Of a stretch of DNA of 64,000 nucleotides, positions 1-11,586 are shown in pieces. Numbering within the stretch: position 1 is the first letter of the stretch; each line of letters opens with the position of its first letter. The stretch lies in contig NW_003314263.1 of the NCBI RefSeq assembly GCF_000143415.4, forward strand, positions 2,724,700-2,788,699, in the 5' to 3' direction. This DNA is from Selaginella moellendorffii (Eukaryota > Streptophyta > Lycopodiopsida > Selaginellales > Selaginellaceae). The position numbers and the translations under genes are program-made. The notes under the pieces are model-generated. The model saw only the letters and a program-made list of their open reading frames with translations, was not told the origin of the DNA and did no database searches.

Positions 1-1060
1 ATTCCATGACAGAGAATTAGCAATAGTTTAGGTTTTGAGAAACTTCATGTATATTTATATGGTTTTTAGACATTATTAGAAGGTGATGATGTTGCAGTTA
101 CTTTGTTATTAAAGTGGAAGAACATAGCTGGCTATATTGCTCAATGCGCTTTGAAGCTTAAGATATATAATTTTAATGTTATTTATCATCTGGGGAGTTC
201 TATGGCTAGTGCCAATGCCCTTTCTCAAGCTCTTCTTCCTTCTTCACTCTATTCTCATGTTTCTTATAAATTTGTTATTCTAGCATCTATGGATTTTTAG
301 ACGAAGATTTTATATTATCAGCAATTGTTGTATTTGATTGTTAGTATCAATTAAGTGCAAAACAAAATTTACCTTCTCTTGATGAGGTTTATGAGGCTTA
401 AAAAGTTGAGCCGTGGATCCAAAAGCTTCATGATGGGTTTGAAAATCTTGCATCATCGTGTGACTGAGAAGTTACGTAAGTCTTTCTATTGGCTAGAGAT
501 ATGATATAATATTATCTAGTATATAAGTAGCTGCATTTGGTGCCCAACTCATAACACTCCCCCTTGTGCTGCAAAAAAACAGTTAGAGTTAATTATAATT
601 TCCCATTCGTTTGAGTTGGTAGTATTTGATATGATAGGGTTTTTTCCATAATCAACTGCTAATAGGATGCTTCCTCCTTAATCAAGTGGTGTTCTAACAT
701 TCCTGTCTGAAGTAAATTCTTTCAGATAATGGTCCTATATTTATGGTTGAGGTATTTCACGTTTTAACATCTTGATTGGGGATATACTACATTTTCTCAA
801 GTGCTTATCATCCATTAGATGGTTTGGTGAAACGGCTCATTTTAACCTTTAAAGGGATGATTGTGACGTACATGAACTTTCAATATTCGGATTAGGATAG
901 TTATTTGCTATATCTTTGGTACACATATATCACAGTGTACAGAGTTTTATTGGTGCTTCACTATATAAAATCTTATATAGTCGTGATCTCATACTACCAA
1001 CGGAGTTGAGTTTACCTTTGCAATTGCCACGAACTACTGATGTTAAGTTTTGGGATTAGT
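1..1060 (+). mobile_element. Decayed Ty3/gypsy retrotransposon, RNase H-integrase part
   Basis: Broken reading frames match the downstream half of a gypsy polyprotein in the expected order. At about 100-300 is the RNase H tail, ending in a motif like the family's Y-x-F-x-I-x-Y-x-x-G...ADALS. At about 430-600 is the HHCC zinc-binding region, with a histidine pair, a FYW-like motif and CxxC. At about 720-870 is the integrase core, with a DNGP motif, an AYHP motif and a following R-x-x-x-T-x-K. Stop codons and frameshifts are frequent, so it is not functional. The left end lies outside the window. Confidence 0.8.
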
Positions 1061-2060
1061 ATTTGATAAACATTCTTCCACTAGTCCAAGTAAAGTTTGC
1101 CAAATAACTAGGTGTAAGCAATTAATTTTTCCATTCTAGTTTAGTCACTTAACCACACCTTCAACCGCTTGGAGGAGTCTCATTCACAACCTCCATAAGT
1201 CCTATTTTGGACCTGGGCTTGCTAGCCCCGAGAATGGCATCCCCGCCACTCAACCTTTGCACTTGGTCCAAGTGCTCCATGCGTCCGATCCCATGACCGA
1301 CACCCCAAAGTGCCATCGACATATCAACCCATTACGCTAAAGCCATGCCCATTCACCTTGGTCACATCGGTGGTCTGACACCACCTGCATTAGAGTCCCG
1401 TCTCTCAAGGACTGGGCCAACCGTTCATGAGTGATCATCCCAGATCCACTCCTTAACATCCTTAGGATGCCCATAGACATAGGGATTAACCTTCCCCAAT
1501 ACCTTTTTTTTAGTCCCCACCAAGTCCCTTTCTGTCCATGGCTATGTTCACCAACACTGCCACTAGATCAAGGCCCACAAGCCCGACCACTAAGTCCCAC
1601 GGTCCTCTGGGATTACCTTCTCACACGACCATATCCTTGGTCTCTACACTAGAGGATGGCTTCTCTTCCTTTTCATAGGCTGGGACTTTGGGGCAACATT
1701 TCGGAACACCATGGCCCTACACGAGCCTCGTGGGTACTCTCCCTGCCTTCTGCCTTTAGGTGCTCTAGCCATGGGCTTAGAGCGCACTAGGTATCCAAGT
1801 AGGTAGTGCCACCCACACTTGGACTGGGAGCATTGGCCAGTTGATCTCCCGGGGAAACTAGAGCTGACTTTTGAACACTTCACCAAGCTACCCTACTTAT
1901 TGGTCCATGTTCACTTTAGTCTTGGACTTCCCAATGGGCAGCTCATCACCCAACACCGGGTACAGCCTTCCTAGGCCAAACTGGCTCCACTGCAGTCCTC
2001 CCCCTCACTATACTTTTGGAGCTCACCAAACCCCCCAGGGTCTAGGAGACAAACGCTTTG
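1061..2060. other. Gene-poor stretch, probable retroelement non-coding DNA
   Basis: I see no convincing gene. Open frames on both strands are short, proline/threonine-rich and unlike known families. On the minus strand near 1370-1385 is a stretch resembling a plant retrotransposon primer-binding site (TGGTGTCAGA). The end of the interval, about 2005-2075, is shared with 36322-36388. Retroelement leader or LTR sequence is the likeliest reading. Confidence 0.4.
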
Positions 2061-2075
2061 GGCTTTCACCCTCTC
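2005..2075. repeat. Dispersed repeat copy shared with 36.3 kb
   Basis: The block around CGCTTTGGGCTTTCACCCT and its roughly 45-base upstream flank (tatactttgg..., then a C-rich run) recurs at 36322-36388. The match runs through non-coding sequence beside repeats, which suggests two members of one transposable-element family. Confidence 0.55.
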
Positions 2076-2245
2076 AGACTCAAACTCGGACTCAGACTCG
2101 GACTCGGACTCAGACTCGGACTCGGACTCGGACTCGGACTCGGTCTCGGCCTCGGCCTCGGACTCGATCCCGATCTCAGTCTCGGTCTCGGTCTCGGTCC
2201 CGGTCCCGGTCTTGGTCCCGGTCTCGGTCTCGACCTCGGACTCCA
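2071..2245. repeat. Hexamer satellite (CTCGGA/CTCGGT)n
   Basis: About 30 tandem copies of a six-base unit alternate between GACTCG and GTCTCG variants. Because six is a multiple of three and the unit lacks stop codons, several frames stay open. They would encode RT/RS, LG or SE/TE dipeptide repeats, so these open frames are a by-product of the repeat and not evidence of a gene. Confidence 0.9.
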
Positions 2246-2625
2246 TCTCGAGTCCTTCTCGGACTCCATCTCAGATTCCATCTCGGGTCCATCTCGGACT
2301 CCGTCTCAGGTCCACCTTAGACTCCATCTCAAACTCCGTCTCGGTCCATCTCGGACTCCATCTCAGACTCCATCTCGGGTCCACCTCGGACTCCGTCTCG
2401 GTCCATCTCGGACTCCATCATCTCGGACTCCATCTCGGTCCATCTCGGACTCCATCTCGGGTCCGTCTCGGACTCAATCTCGGATCCATCTCGGGTCCAT
2501 CTTGGGTCCACCTCAGACTCCACCTCGGACTCCACTTCGGACTCTAACTCGGGTCCATCTCGGACTCCACTTCGGACTCCACTTTGGATTCCACTTCGGA
2601 CTCCAACTCGGGTCCATGTTGGACA
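2246..2625. repeat. Degenerate 12-base minisatellite (CATCTCGGACTC)n
   Basis: This directly continues the hexamer array. The unit grows to roughly 12 bases, with interspersed variants ending in GGGTCC. It appears to have evolved from the hexamer by unit expansion. No domain is recognisable in any frame. Confidence 0.85.
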
Positions 2626-3654
2626 CTTCCACATGTCATGTGTTGGTCCTTTTTGGGTCCCTTTTTGAAGCCTCGCTTATTGCTCGCTTCATGCTCGTTC
2701 CTTGGGAGTTCCACTCCCGCTCTCGACCTTTCAAGTCGGAGCTTTTAGTCCAAACGTGTTACGCTCGTTTAGCTTTCGCTTCAGCCATTACCATATGCCA
2801 CCCTTCCGGCTTCACTTTGAGGCCTAGGGATTTTGTGTCTCACACTAGGCCACAAACAAGTGGAACAACAATGGCGCTACAACTCTTATCATCATCCATT
2901 TACGGAATACAAAGTGGATGACTTAGTGTTAATCCATTTTCCCAATTTCATAGTATTTGGTTTGTTTAAAAGGCTTTTTGCTCAGTGGAATGGACCATAT
3001 TAAGTGTTGCAGTAAATTGAACTACAAATTTATGATATTTAACATAACATCTAATAAAATAATCCTCCAAAAATTATGCATATGCAGTAACTAAAATGCT
3101 TTATATAAAGGGATCAAGAACAACTAGCACCACTTACAAATCCACTAATGCCTCCTCCTAATATTTCTCTATATTCTGATTTATCTTTCATCCTTCTGAG
3201 ACAAGGGGATTATGTGAGAACCAAGTGTATAACTATGATGTTGTATATTAATATTATTGTTGTAGGATTTTGATAGCTATCGGATTGATTTTAATCTGGA
3301 CCACTTCCTCCTATATATAAGCTAGAGCTTTTGGGTAATTGATATGCACATTTCTATATTCCATTTCCATATTTTATGCATTCAAAAATATATATTTAAA
3401 TTAATTATAAATTATATATCAATTTTAATAGTTAAAAATTAAAGATAGATAATTTAATCTCCTAACTACTAAAGATTAGGCAGGGGACTTTATCTTTAGA
3501 TTGATATGCCCATAAGTTATGTGATCTTTGCCTTAGTGTCATTGATTTAATATTTAAAATAAAATCTTGATCTAAAAGTTTATCAACTATTAAAAGTCCT
3601 TTAGGAAAACTAATATATAGAGAAACCAATATAATAATTTTCTGTGCATTACAT

Positions 3655-3985
3655 GCAACAACATTTGGTTTTTATAATAGTAGTATCATTCTTATTTAGT
3701 ATTTTTGAATAATCCAATTGATCTATAATTATAAACATGTTTATAATTTATAAATTAAGTTCAATATTATTGCATATTACCCCTTAGATGGTAGAATAAA
3801 AATGAGTATACTTGGAAGTGTTTAGGGATATTTATGAATTATAAATGTATTTATAAATTTAAATAAAATATTAATCTAAATGAATAACAACCGTTAGATG
3901 GTAGAATATCCTAGAATATCCAAGAATATTCTATGTATATCCACTACCATCCCACAGGTTTTGCTTAAGCAAACCAAAAATGTAA
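3655..3985. repeat. MITE-like element, copy A
   Basis: This shares with 58535-58800 a palindromic core (TTTATAATTATAAAC followed by its near inverse), the words AACAACCGTTAGATGGTA, and a right end GGTTTTGCTTAAGCAAACC. The inverse of the right end (TTTGGTTTGCTTAAG) resembles the left end, as expected for terminal inverted repeats. No coding capacity. Confidence 0.6.
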
Positions 3986-4059
3986 TATAAAAACTAAGGT
4001 ATTATCAAATCTGATGAGTTTTTACTTAGTTCATATTATTTTATGACTGATTTTCTAGT

Positions 4060-4260
4060 ACTTTATACTAAAGCAAGGGACTTCTAGAGCAACTACAATC
4101 CATACAATATTATTGTAGAAAACTTTAAAACATATTTTTATATCTTCTCTCCATTCAGTCTTTGAAGTTGTTATAACTTGGACTCGCAAGTTTCATCCTT
4201 ATCTAATATTGTATATTGAAGGTCATTATTCATCCTTCACATCCTCTTTATCCTCTTTTT
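4060..4260. repeat. Dispersed repeat shared with 35.5 kb
   Basis: The ordered words CTAAAGCAAGGGA, ACATATTT/ACATCTTATTT, a CATCC-type motif and CCTTTATCCTC occur in the same order at 35530-35735. Both lie in AT-rich DNA, as expected for old retroelement fragments. Confidence 0.4.
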
Positions 4261-5505
4261 TTTTAAAAAAAAAGTGGAGTGATACCAAGCATATATGCCA
4301 TAGTCCCATTCATCCCCTCTACCCCACCTTTAAAGGAAAAGTGATTTGAAGTAAAAAACTTTAAGGAAAAACAAAGTGGAAAAGGGAAATATAGGTAAAG
4401 AAGCATTGGAAAAAGAATTAGCAGTTGTAAAAGAGAAAATAGGGAAATAAAAAAAGGAAATATATTAAAAGCTTGGTTAAGAAGAGACTTTATGTTATAA
4501 GAAAACTCCATCCAAGCAAGAATGATATCATATTATAAAATACTTAAGATATATAAGTAAATGATTCTATGCACTCAACCTCAAATTCAACACTTGATAA
4601 GTGAAAATTAAAAGAAAATTCCACACTCTCAAGGGAATGGAAGAATCCTTTAGTAACAACAGTAACATATAAACTCTTAATGGCACTAATAAGTGGGGAA
4701 ATACACAACCCAGAACTTTGATAAAAGTAACTCAATCTTTAGACCAGGGGAATACTCAAAAATAAAATTGATCAAAAACTCCACTAACAAGATAAAAGAA
4801 AGATTTTTGGCTACACAAACAATCTCAACATTTAAATTAATATAAGGAGGATAGAGAAGAAGAATTACAAGAAGATTAGAAGAAGAAATGATTTCAAATG
4901 AAGGAAAAACACTAGAAATACAAGAAAATGGCTCAACACAAGAAAAAAGAAATGGTTGGGAAATAATAAAAAGCAAAATAAAGGATTAAATGGTAGATTC
5001 CAGATTGACATCTACTCTATAAAATCTTTAATTCATCTATAAAGCTATCCTCAAAGAAATCAAACTCTTCATCATAATCAACAGTCCAATTGAGCTTATA
5101 AACATGGTCCTCTTAAAAACTTAGTCCTTGAACATCCTCCAAGGAACATATATAACTCTCTAATTGATGTCACAATACCTATGGGAAATAACAAGACACT
5201 AAGAACATAAAAAGTTATGTAATATAGAAGTTAAATACAGCAACATATTAAGGACTAAAGCAACACTAGCATTATCACAACCCATAACACCAAGTCAATA
5301 TGAATTAACAGAAACAACATTATTGAGCTAGGGCAATACATATCAACTCTAGCATCTAACAGCACACTCTTTGATTGATAACTACATGCTATGGGGGAAA
5401 GAGGGAATGTAATGATGAAGAAATTGAAACACCACAAAAGCTACAAAGAATCCTGGACCAAGGTCTGGGGTGATGTAAAAGGCTAGGATAAATTGAAGTA
5501 GGGTG

Positions 5506-7851
5506 CTACAGCACATGAATTTCTCTCTGGATGGCAGTCAACACTTCAGGCCCGACTACCTGGAGCTTGCCATTCACAAGCAGGCAGCCTTTGATGGACA
5601 CCACTGCCTGCTCGTGACAACACTCCTTGCCATTGCCATTTTTATCACTAGCATTGCCACCACCACCACCAGCATCATCACCAGGTACTTGCAAGCTCGT
5701 CCTCTCATTAATGACAAGAACTTCACTTCCTTTCTCCACATCCCAGGCCACAGTAAAAGTGCCGAGTGGATCTTCCTCCTCTTCCTCGTCACAGATCTTT
5801 TGTTTCTTTCTCGTGTCCTGATCCTTCATCACTGTAAGTGTAGTGCAGGTGACCTTCTCTTCCACGTCCTCCCAGCTGCTGCTATCACTACAGAGCTCCT
5901 TCGAGCATTCTACCAGCCATGAAGGCCGCACTCCTCCAAAGTAGCAAGAGGATGGAAGCATGCCTATAGCACAGGCTTGCCAGTTCCTCGCCAGTGTCCA
6001 TCTCTGTCGTTGTGAGCCATTATGGAGACCGTCCTCTTCACCACTCTGCTGCTCGTCTTGTTCTCTCCTCGTTCGTTCGTCTCTAGTGGCTCCTCTTCGT
6101 TCTTCCTCAGCCCCGCTACATTTGATATTCCCAGTCGTAAGAATTATCTCCTGCTGCGTCCTTTTCATCTCTGTCAGCCTTGACTCTAAACTGTTTAGCT
6201 CGGCCGGACTCTGGACCACACGAGCCTCGCCGTCGTCACCTAAGTCTTGTCCATTTCCATTTGTAATCGTCGTTGCTGGAGTTTGGAATTGACACAGCTT
6301 TTGAGCAAGCTGCGACGTTTTCTCCGCGTAATATACGTCACCGACGAGCTTGACGAGCCTCAGCTTGACTTTGTGTTGTAGCTCTTGTTTCAGGCACGTG
6401 GACAGGAGCTCCCTGGTGAGCTCTTGAGAGATTTGGCCATGGACTCCACCGTTCTCGAGGTAAATCTCCATTTCCGGCTTTACAGTGACCCTCTTCTCTT
6501 TGCGCTCGAGAAGCCACTCGAGCCAGTCCGTCAGCTTGTTGGCCTCGAGATCACTGGAGATCTTTGCGACTTTGGCACCGTCTTCGCTGATTGCCGAGTA
6601 GCCTGTGCCGTCTGCTATTGCCCCTAAGCCTGCTAGTCGCCTGGTAATCCCGAGAGCCAGCATTGGTAGGATTTGTGGCATTGCGAGAGAGAGCTTGTTT
6701 ATCGCGAACTTCCAGGAGAGATCCTCGACTGACGCCAGCTTCCTTGTGTTTGATCCAGTAGTTTCCATTTGATCTTCGTTGTTTGCGTCGTCTTTTTCTA
6801 GAAGCGCGTCGTCGATTAGTATCGAGACGATCTCCTGCGGCACTGCTAGTGACGCCTTGATGAGTTTTTGGAGTAGCAAATCTCTGTCGTGACGAACTGA
6901 AAATGTTTCTCTTAGGAAATAAAAAACGACAATAGAAACTGGAACATTTACCTCTTTTCAATTGCCTCTTGTCGTGGCCGCTTAGATCCTCGCATGGAAC
7001 ATAGCTTTTTTGCAGCATGGTCACGTACTCCATGAGGAGAGCTTTAAGATGGGCTCGAGCAGCATGCAAAGTTGTCCTTTGGCGTTGCCAGTAGAAAGCC
7101 TTTAGCCACTCTAATGCCTACAAAAAATAGAAAATGTTAATCATAGGGGGAAAAAATTGACAAAGAAAAGCATACTAACTTGTTTGCTTGCCATACGTAG
7201 CAACGATATCGCAGGAAGTTCTCCGTGAGCAGAATCTAAAATACAAGTGATGGATTTCAAACAAGAAAAAGAAAAGCGAGAGAAAAAAGAGCATAGAACA
7301 TACCATGGCGAATGCTCACTAGCAAGTGAGGAAGCTCTGCCTGGCAAGCTCGTGTTGCCACAGAACCAAACCGGAAATTCTTCTTATCGTCTACTACGCC
7401 ATTGATGAGCCTGGAAGAACACTCGTCAAAGAGAAACCTCCAAAAAATTCATACTCTACCTCATTATCGACATTGCGTACATCAATCGCAGCAGCTGTTC
7501 GGAGAGAACTAAATTCTCTGGAATGTTGTCCCTGAAAAAAGCTGTAACCCTGACTCGTTTTTTCTCACGAAACAAACCTCATCGAAGGATCTCTTAGGTG
7601 AATGCTGAGAAGATTGGCCGTGATTTCCACCGCAATCGGGACACGCGCTCTTGCCTGCCATGCCGTAATCTGTGCAAATTCCAAGAATCTCGTCAAAGAA
7701 ATGGACGAGAACAAGAGCGTACCCTGTCGATCGCGGCCGATATTCTCGATGAGCAATCCGAGAAGAGCGCAGATCTCACGCAATCCCATTCCTTCCAGCT
7801 GCCCCAGGCGACCAGGCGCACATTCTTCTTCTCTTTCGTCTTCTTCTTCAT
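5506..7851 (-). CDS. LAS1: LAS1-like rRNA-processing HEPN endoribonuclease
   Basis: Las1 is the endonuclease that cuts ITS2 in pre-rRNA during 60S maturation, acting with the Grc3/NOL9 kinase in the nucleolus. Seven exons give one open frame of 627 residues: 7851-7723, 7669-7578, 7531-7460, 7410-7304, 7235-7180, 7117-6952 and 6896-5506. The start is the ATG before a lysine-rich stretch and the family motif SWKEWDxVR. The HEPN catalytic motif Arg-His-x-x-x-His is intact (RHDSAH), with its codons split by the intron between exons 4 and 5. A long acidic, low-complexity C-terminal exon keeps the plant Las1 tail motif W-x-x-C-x-x-G-x-LP. Splice sites are inferred by eye, but the exon lengths sum to a clean frame. 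A broken copy lies at 10.4-11.4 kb. Confidence 0.88.
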
Positions 7852-7869
7852 CGCCCGATAAACCCTAAA

Positions 7870-8700
7870 CCCGGGGGTTCGAATCCCATTAAAGTAGATT
7901 CTAATATTTAAAGGATTGATCAGCTTTGACATGCGGATGCATATATGGAGAGGGTTGGGATATAGAGAATTTAAGCGGGTGGTCAATATTTTCTCCAGGC
8001 AGGAAGTTCCTTTGCTAGAGGAAATTGATGATTTTAAAGCAGAACCCATGCTTCCTTAGAAGGATGTTTTGAATACAATTGCAATAGTGTTGCAATTAAT
8101 GATTGAAGCAAATTTACAAATTTGCTACTTTAAGTGTGATTCTGACTTCAGAACGTCTTGTTATATTGCTATGACAACCTCTAGAATGACTATGAATATA
8201 ATGTGTATATATAATTCTGTCCACTATTTAATAATTTTTAATTATTGCTTTCAATTAATGTGTACTCAAGCTTAGTACAAGAGCAACATAGAGGTTAACC
8301 ATCTCTTCTCAGATGATTATGGGTTGATTCTCCTTTTGAAGCCAAATCCCATTACTGATAGATTGTAAGTGTTTTTCACATCAAGGAGCATAAGAGCAAA
8401 ACAACAGAGCAAGAAGGAATAAGGAGCAACGGGGAAAGAAAGAGAACGTGGACAAAGGTTCTCAATCCAACAATTAGTCAAGATCAAGTGAAGATATGGA
8501 CCAAAGAGAAGCCAAGAGCTTCTCCTTGCTTTACCACCAAATGCTCCGTGAGTTATTGAATGTCACAAACAGCAATGCCATCTCTTTCAGCCACAGAGAA
8601 GACCACCTTCTTGTGCCATCACACAAGGATTCAAAGAAGAGATTAAAAAAAAAAAAAAGCGATAGAACTTGATTACGGATATATATATATATACAGATAC
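7870..8700. other. Region upstream of LAS1, no gene recognised
   Basis: Short frames only. A stretch around 7950-8100 could be a protein fragment (EFKRVVNIF-like), but it is broken and unassigned. It includes the LAS1 5' flank and an A-run near 8646-8658. Confidence 0.4.
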
Positions 8701-8739
8701 TATAAATAGTTTCTACTTCCTGAGACTTTCTATTTTGCC

Positions 8740-9240
8740 AGAACTGAAACTTAAAATACACAAAAGGAATGGCAAATCAAAAAGCTGGAATAAAAAAGGT
8801 GCTCGTTTGCCATACCTGTCTTTTTCTGCTTGTTTAATCTGCAGGCTACCTGGACGATTAGAGGCAGCAATGGAAAGTTGATGAGGAGGAGCTCCTTGAT
8901 CACAGCTGAGAGTGGTGTGAGGCAAGATTGACACAAATTAATCCATAGATGCATTAGCAGGGGATGTTTGACCTGAGCTGACTAGAAGGGTCAGTGCCAC
9001 CCGTGAGCACCTTGACCATAGTTACGGGAGCTTGGAACTAGACTACATGATAAACAATATCTTCAATCCAAGCTCCACAACAGTCTTCAACCAATCCAAG
9101 CTCGACAGCAGTGCATTCATGCATCATACATAATATCTCTAGTATTATTGCGCTTAATTAAGAAACAAAACTGGCAAGAACTTACCTGTGAGCGTTCCTG
9201 TTTTACTACATGCCTCTCTGGTTTTTGTGCATTCTTTTTC
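8740..9240 (-). pseudogene. Possible exon fragments of an unrecognised gene
   Basis: Minus-strand pieces with protein-like composition occur near 8850-8950 (a leucine/isoleucine-rich segment ending at a GT donor) and 9180-9240 (a lysine-rich segment ending in CAG before GTAAG). They could be 3' exons of the gene whose exons are seen at 9.4-10.3 kb, or remnants. I do not recognise the family and cannot place a stop codon with confidence. Confidence 0.25.
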
Positions 9241-9419
9241 AAAGCCCAGTCATAATAGAAGCAGCCTAAATCATCTCTAAAGAAACATCTGTTCTAACTT
9301 TAGAAATTTAAATAGTTTTGAGCAAAAAATCACAGCCGAAACATTTTGAGATAAAGAAACTATCCAACTGGGATCAATACCAAAACAACTTTCCTGGAAG
9401 TTGGTTTTTTAAGCCTTTT

Positions 9420-10284
9420 GAATGTTGCAATCGGCACAAGACACCGCTCCCCGCCACTCGGCTTCCACCGCCGCCTTTGCTCTAAAACCATCACCAGCCA
9501 AGTCCCTGTGCAGCTTTTAGATCTCCACAAACGCTTGCAGGAGATCTAAAAGCTGAGGAATCCTGTGCTGAGAAACAACAACGACTGACGCGTCGCCTGA
9601 GTGGTCTGGGATGAGGCCTGGCATGAATGTCACCATAGCTGACAAGTCCTGGCAGACGACGTTGCGTGCATACACGGAAAAGGAATCAACTGTATTGCAG
9701 AACCATCGATCCAGCAGGTCAGGGCAGCACAGTGAGATTCAAACTGAATTCAATAAGACTAGCACGTACCTGGAAGTTCTGCTCCAAGACTTCCCGCTGC
9801 TCCGTAGCCATGTACGAAGGTGCCCGTGGAGTAAGCCATGAGTCTGCCATAACAACAGAAGCTGCTTGACACAAGCTTTCAAGAGCGAGACATGAAACAA
9901 ACCTGAAAACTACCAACGGAAGGCTCAAGACGAAATCTAAACACTTTAGCATGGCAAAGACCTGCATGGCGCACTTCAGTCGGCACTAGAATACAATACC
10001 ACACAGTAGCTAACCTGTGTAAAGAACTCTGGGCTGTCGTCATCAATCAGAACGACAGCAAGAACGCAACCATATCTGATCTTTGCATGGAACTTGCAAA
10101 TATCCTCAAGACTCATAACAAAGACATGAAAATCCACTCGTGGTCTGGGAGACTCCCTAGCAGCATAGGACCTCCTGCGTGTACCTCACGTTTGAGTTCA
10201 CGACCGCCAGCCTCGGCCTCACCAAAGGCAGCAGCAGCTCGAGAAGACGAACAGATTTCACAGGAAGAGGAGCATCCTTGAATT
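9420..10284 (-). CDS. Unrecognised protein, partial exon set
   Basis: Plausible minus-strand exons with good splice signals include 10284-10185 (leucine-rich, contains LLELLLPLVRP), 10144-10015 (contains CVLAVVLIDDDSPEFF) and about 9970-9910 (contains LSLPLVVF). Further candidate exons follow towards 9600. Phases agree between the first three. Composition suggests an alpha-helical repeat or adaptor-type subunit, but I cannot name the family. I found no clear initiator ATG or terminal stop, so the coordinates are a minimum span and the model is tentative. The LAS1-like pseudogene begins about 140 bases to the right. Confidence 0.35.
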
Positions 10285-10429
10285 CTGTAAGACAAGCATA
10301 AGACGGAACGAAGGAGACAAGGGACGACGCACTCCATTCGCAACGTTAATTCAAGTTTGCCCTAGACGAATATACGAGATATTAAAGGTCTTGCAAAAGA
10401 ATATACTACGCGCTTCTCGAAGAACGTAG

Positions 10430-11375
10430 ATGTCGAGGATCTCTCCTGAAGTTCGCGATAAATAAGCTCTCTCTCGCAATACTGCCTCTCGGGACAATCA
10501 AGGCAATAGGAGCCCGCACAGGGAGCTCGCCTGAAACACGAGCTACATCAGTAAGTCAAGCTGAGGCTCTCGTCAAGCTCGTCGGTGACGTAAACTACGC
10601 GGAGAAAACGTCGCAGATTGGTGTCAAATCCAAGCTCCAGTGACGACGATTCCAAATGGGAATGGACAAGACTGCCAAGCTCGAGTGTGGTCCAGAGTCC
10701 GGCCTAGCTAAACAGTTTCGAGTGTCAAGGCTGACAGAGATGAAAAGGACGCAGCAGGAGATAAATTCTCACGACTGGGAATAGCGAACGCAGCGGGGAA
10801 AAGAAAACGCCACTAGAGACGGAAGAGGGACGACAGGACAAGACGAGCAGCAGGGTGGCGGAAGAGGATGGTCTCCATAATGGCTCACAACGACGGAGAT
10901 GGACACTGGCAACTTTGGAGCGAGGCTATGGCTGGCAGAATGCACGAGGGAGCTCTGGAGCGGTGGCAGCGGCCTGGGAGGACGAGGACGAGAAGGCGAA
11001 CACTATCACACCTAAAGCGATGAAGCATCAGGACACGAGAAAGAAACGAAAGACCTGTGAGGAGGAGGAAGATCCACTCGACGCTTTTACTGCGGTCCGG
11101 GAGGAAGTGGAGCTGGCGTCCCTGTGTACTGCTGAAAACGGCCGCATTAATCAGGAGAGGGCGAGCTCGCAAGTACCTACGTGGTGGTGGCAACTCTCCT
11201 GGCGGTGGTAAAAGCAGCGACGAGGAGTGTCGTCACGAGAAGGCTGTGGCGTCTTTCAGAGCCTGCTTTGTGAATGGCGAGCTCCAGACAGTCGGGCCTG
11301 AGCTGTTTGACTGCCATCCAGAGAGAAATCCGTGTGCTGAAGCGCGATGGCTCTCCCGTTTCGTCGTTATATAAG
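10430..11375 (+). pseudogene. LAS1-like pseudogene, inverted copy of the 3' part
   Basis: Plus-strand pieces match the last exon of the intact LAS1 gene at 5.5-6.9 kb but in the opposite orientation. Recognisable parts are FAINKLSLA near 10450, KLVGDVNYAEKTSQ near 10580, RLTEMKRTQQEI near 10730, EEDGLHNGSQ near 10860, HQDTRKK near 11030 and the C-terminal TAIQREI near 11320. The upstream exons are missing. In-frame stops, frame changes and deletions between these blocks rule out a full Las1 product. The copy reads slightly past the parental stop. Confidence 0.85.
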
Positions 11376-11586
11376 TGAGAGTCCCACCTGTGTATCTGTA
11401 TACCACCTGTGCCTATTTGCAACCCCGACCAGAGTTTCCATCTGTGGACGAGGACGAGAGCTTGCCTGTCCCCCACTAGCTACGTACCTCACGCTTCGTC
11501 TACACGAAACGAATGGAGAAAGCGAAAGCGAAATCCTCACAAACCACACCAGCTACGTGAACGACTTTGCGCGGGCGTCCTCCCGG

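Larger units (their letters stand above)
2640..5500. other. AT-rich intergenic stretch with repeats, no gene seen
   Basis: Low-complexity AT-rich DNA with only short, hydrophobic or lysine-rich shadow frames. It contains a MITE-like repeat at about 3655-3985. A block at about 4060-4260 (CTAAAGCAAGGGA through CCTTTATCC) resembles 35530-35735. I recognise no RNA gene or protein domain. Confidence 0.6.

Noticed and set aside
2058-2921. Long open frames through the satellite (up to 287 codons)
   Set aside because: They arise from a stop-free repeat unit whose length is a multiple of three, and all frames and both strands are similarly open. No domain is present.
4263-4976. Hydrophobic minus-strand frames in AT-rich DNA
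   Set aside because: They are Phe/Leu/Ile-rich products of T-rich sequence, without start context, domains or splice partners.
7866-7890. GGGGGTTCGAATCCC, a perfect tRNA T-arm/B-box look-alike upstream of LAS1
   Set aside because: No acceptor stem, D-arm or A box can be drawn at the right distance. The preceding sequence is the first LAS1 exon. Probably chance or a trace of a SINE.
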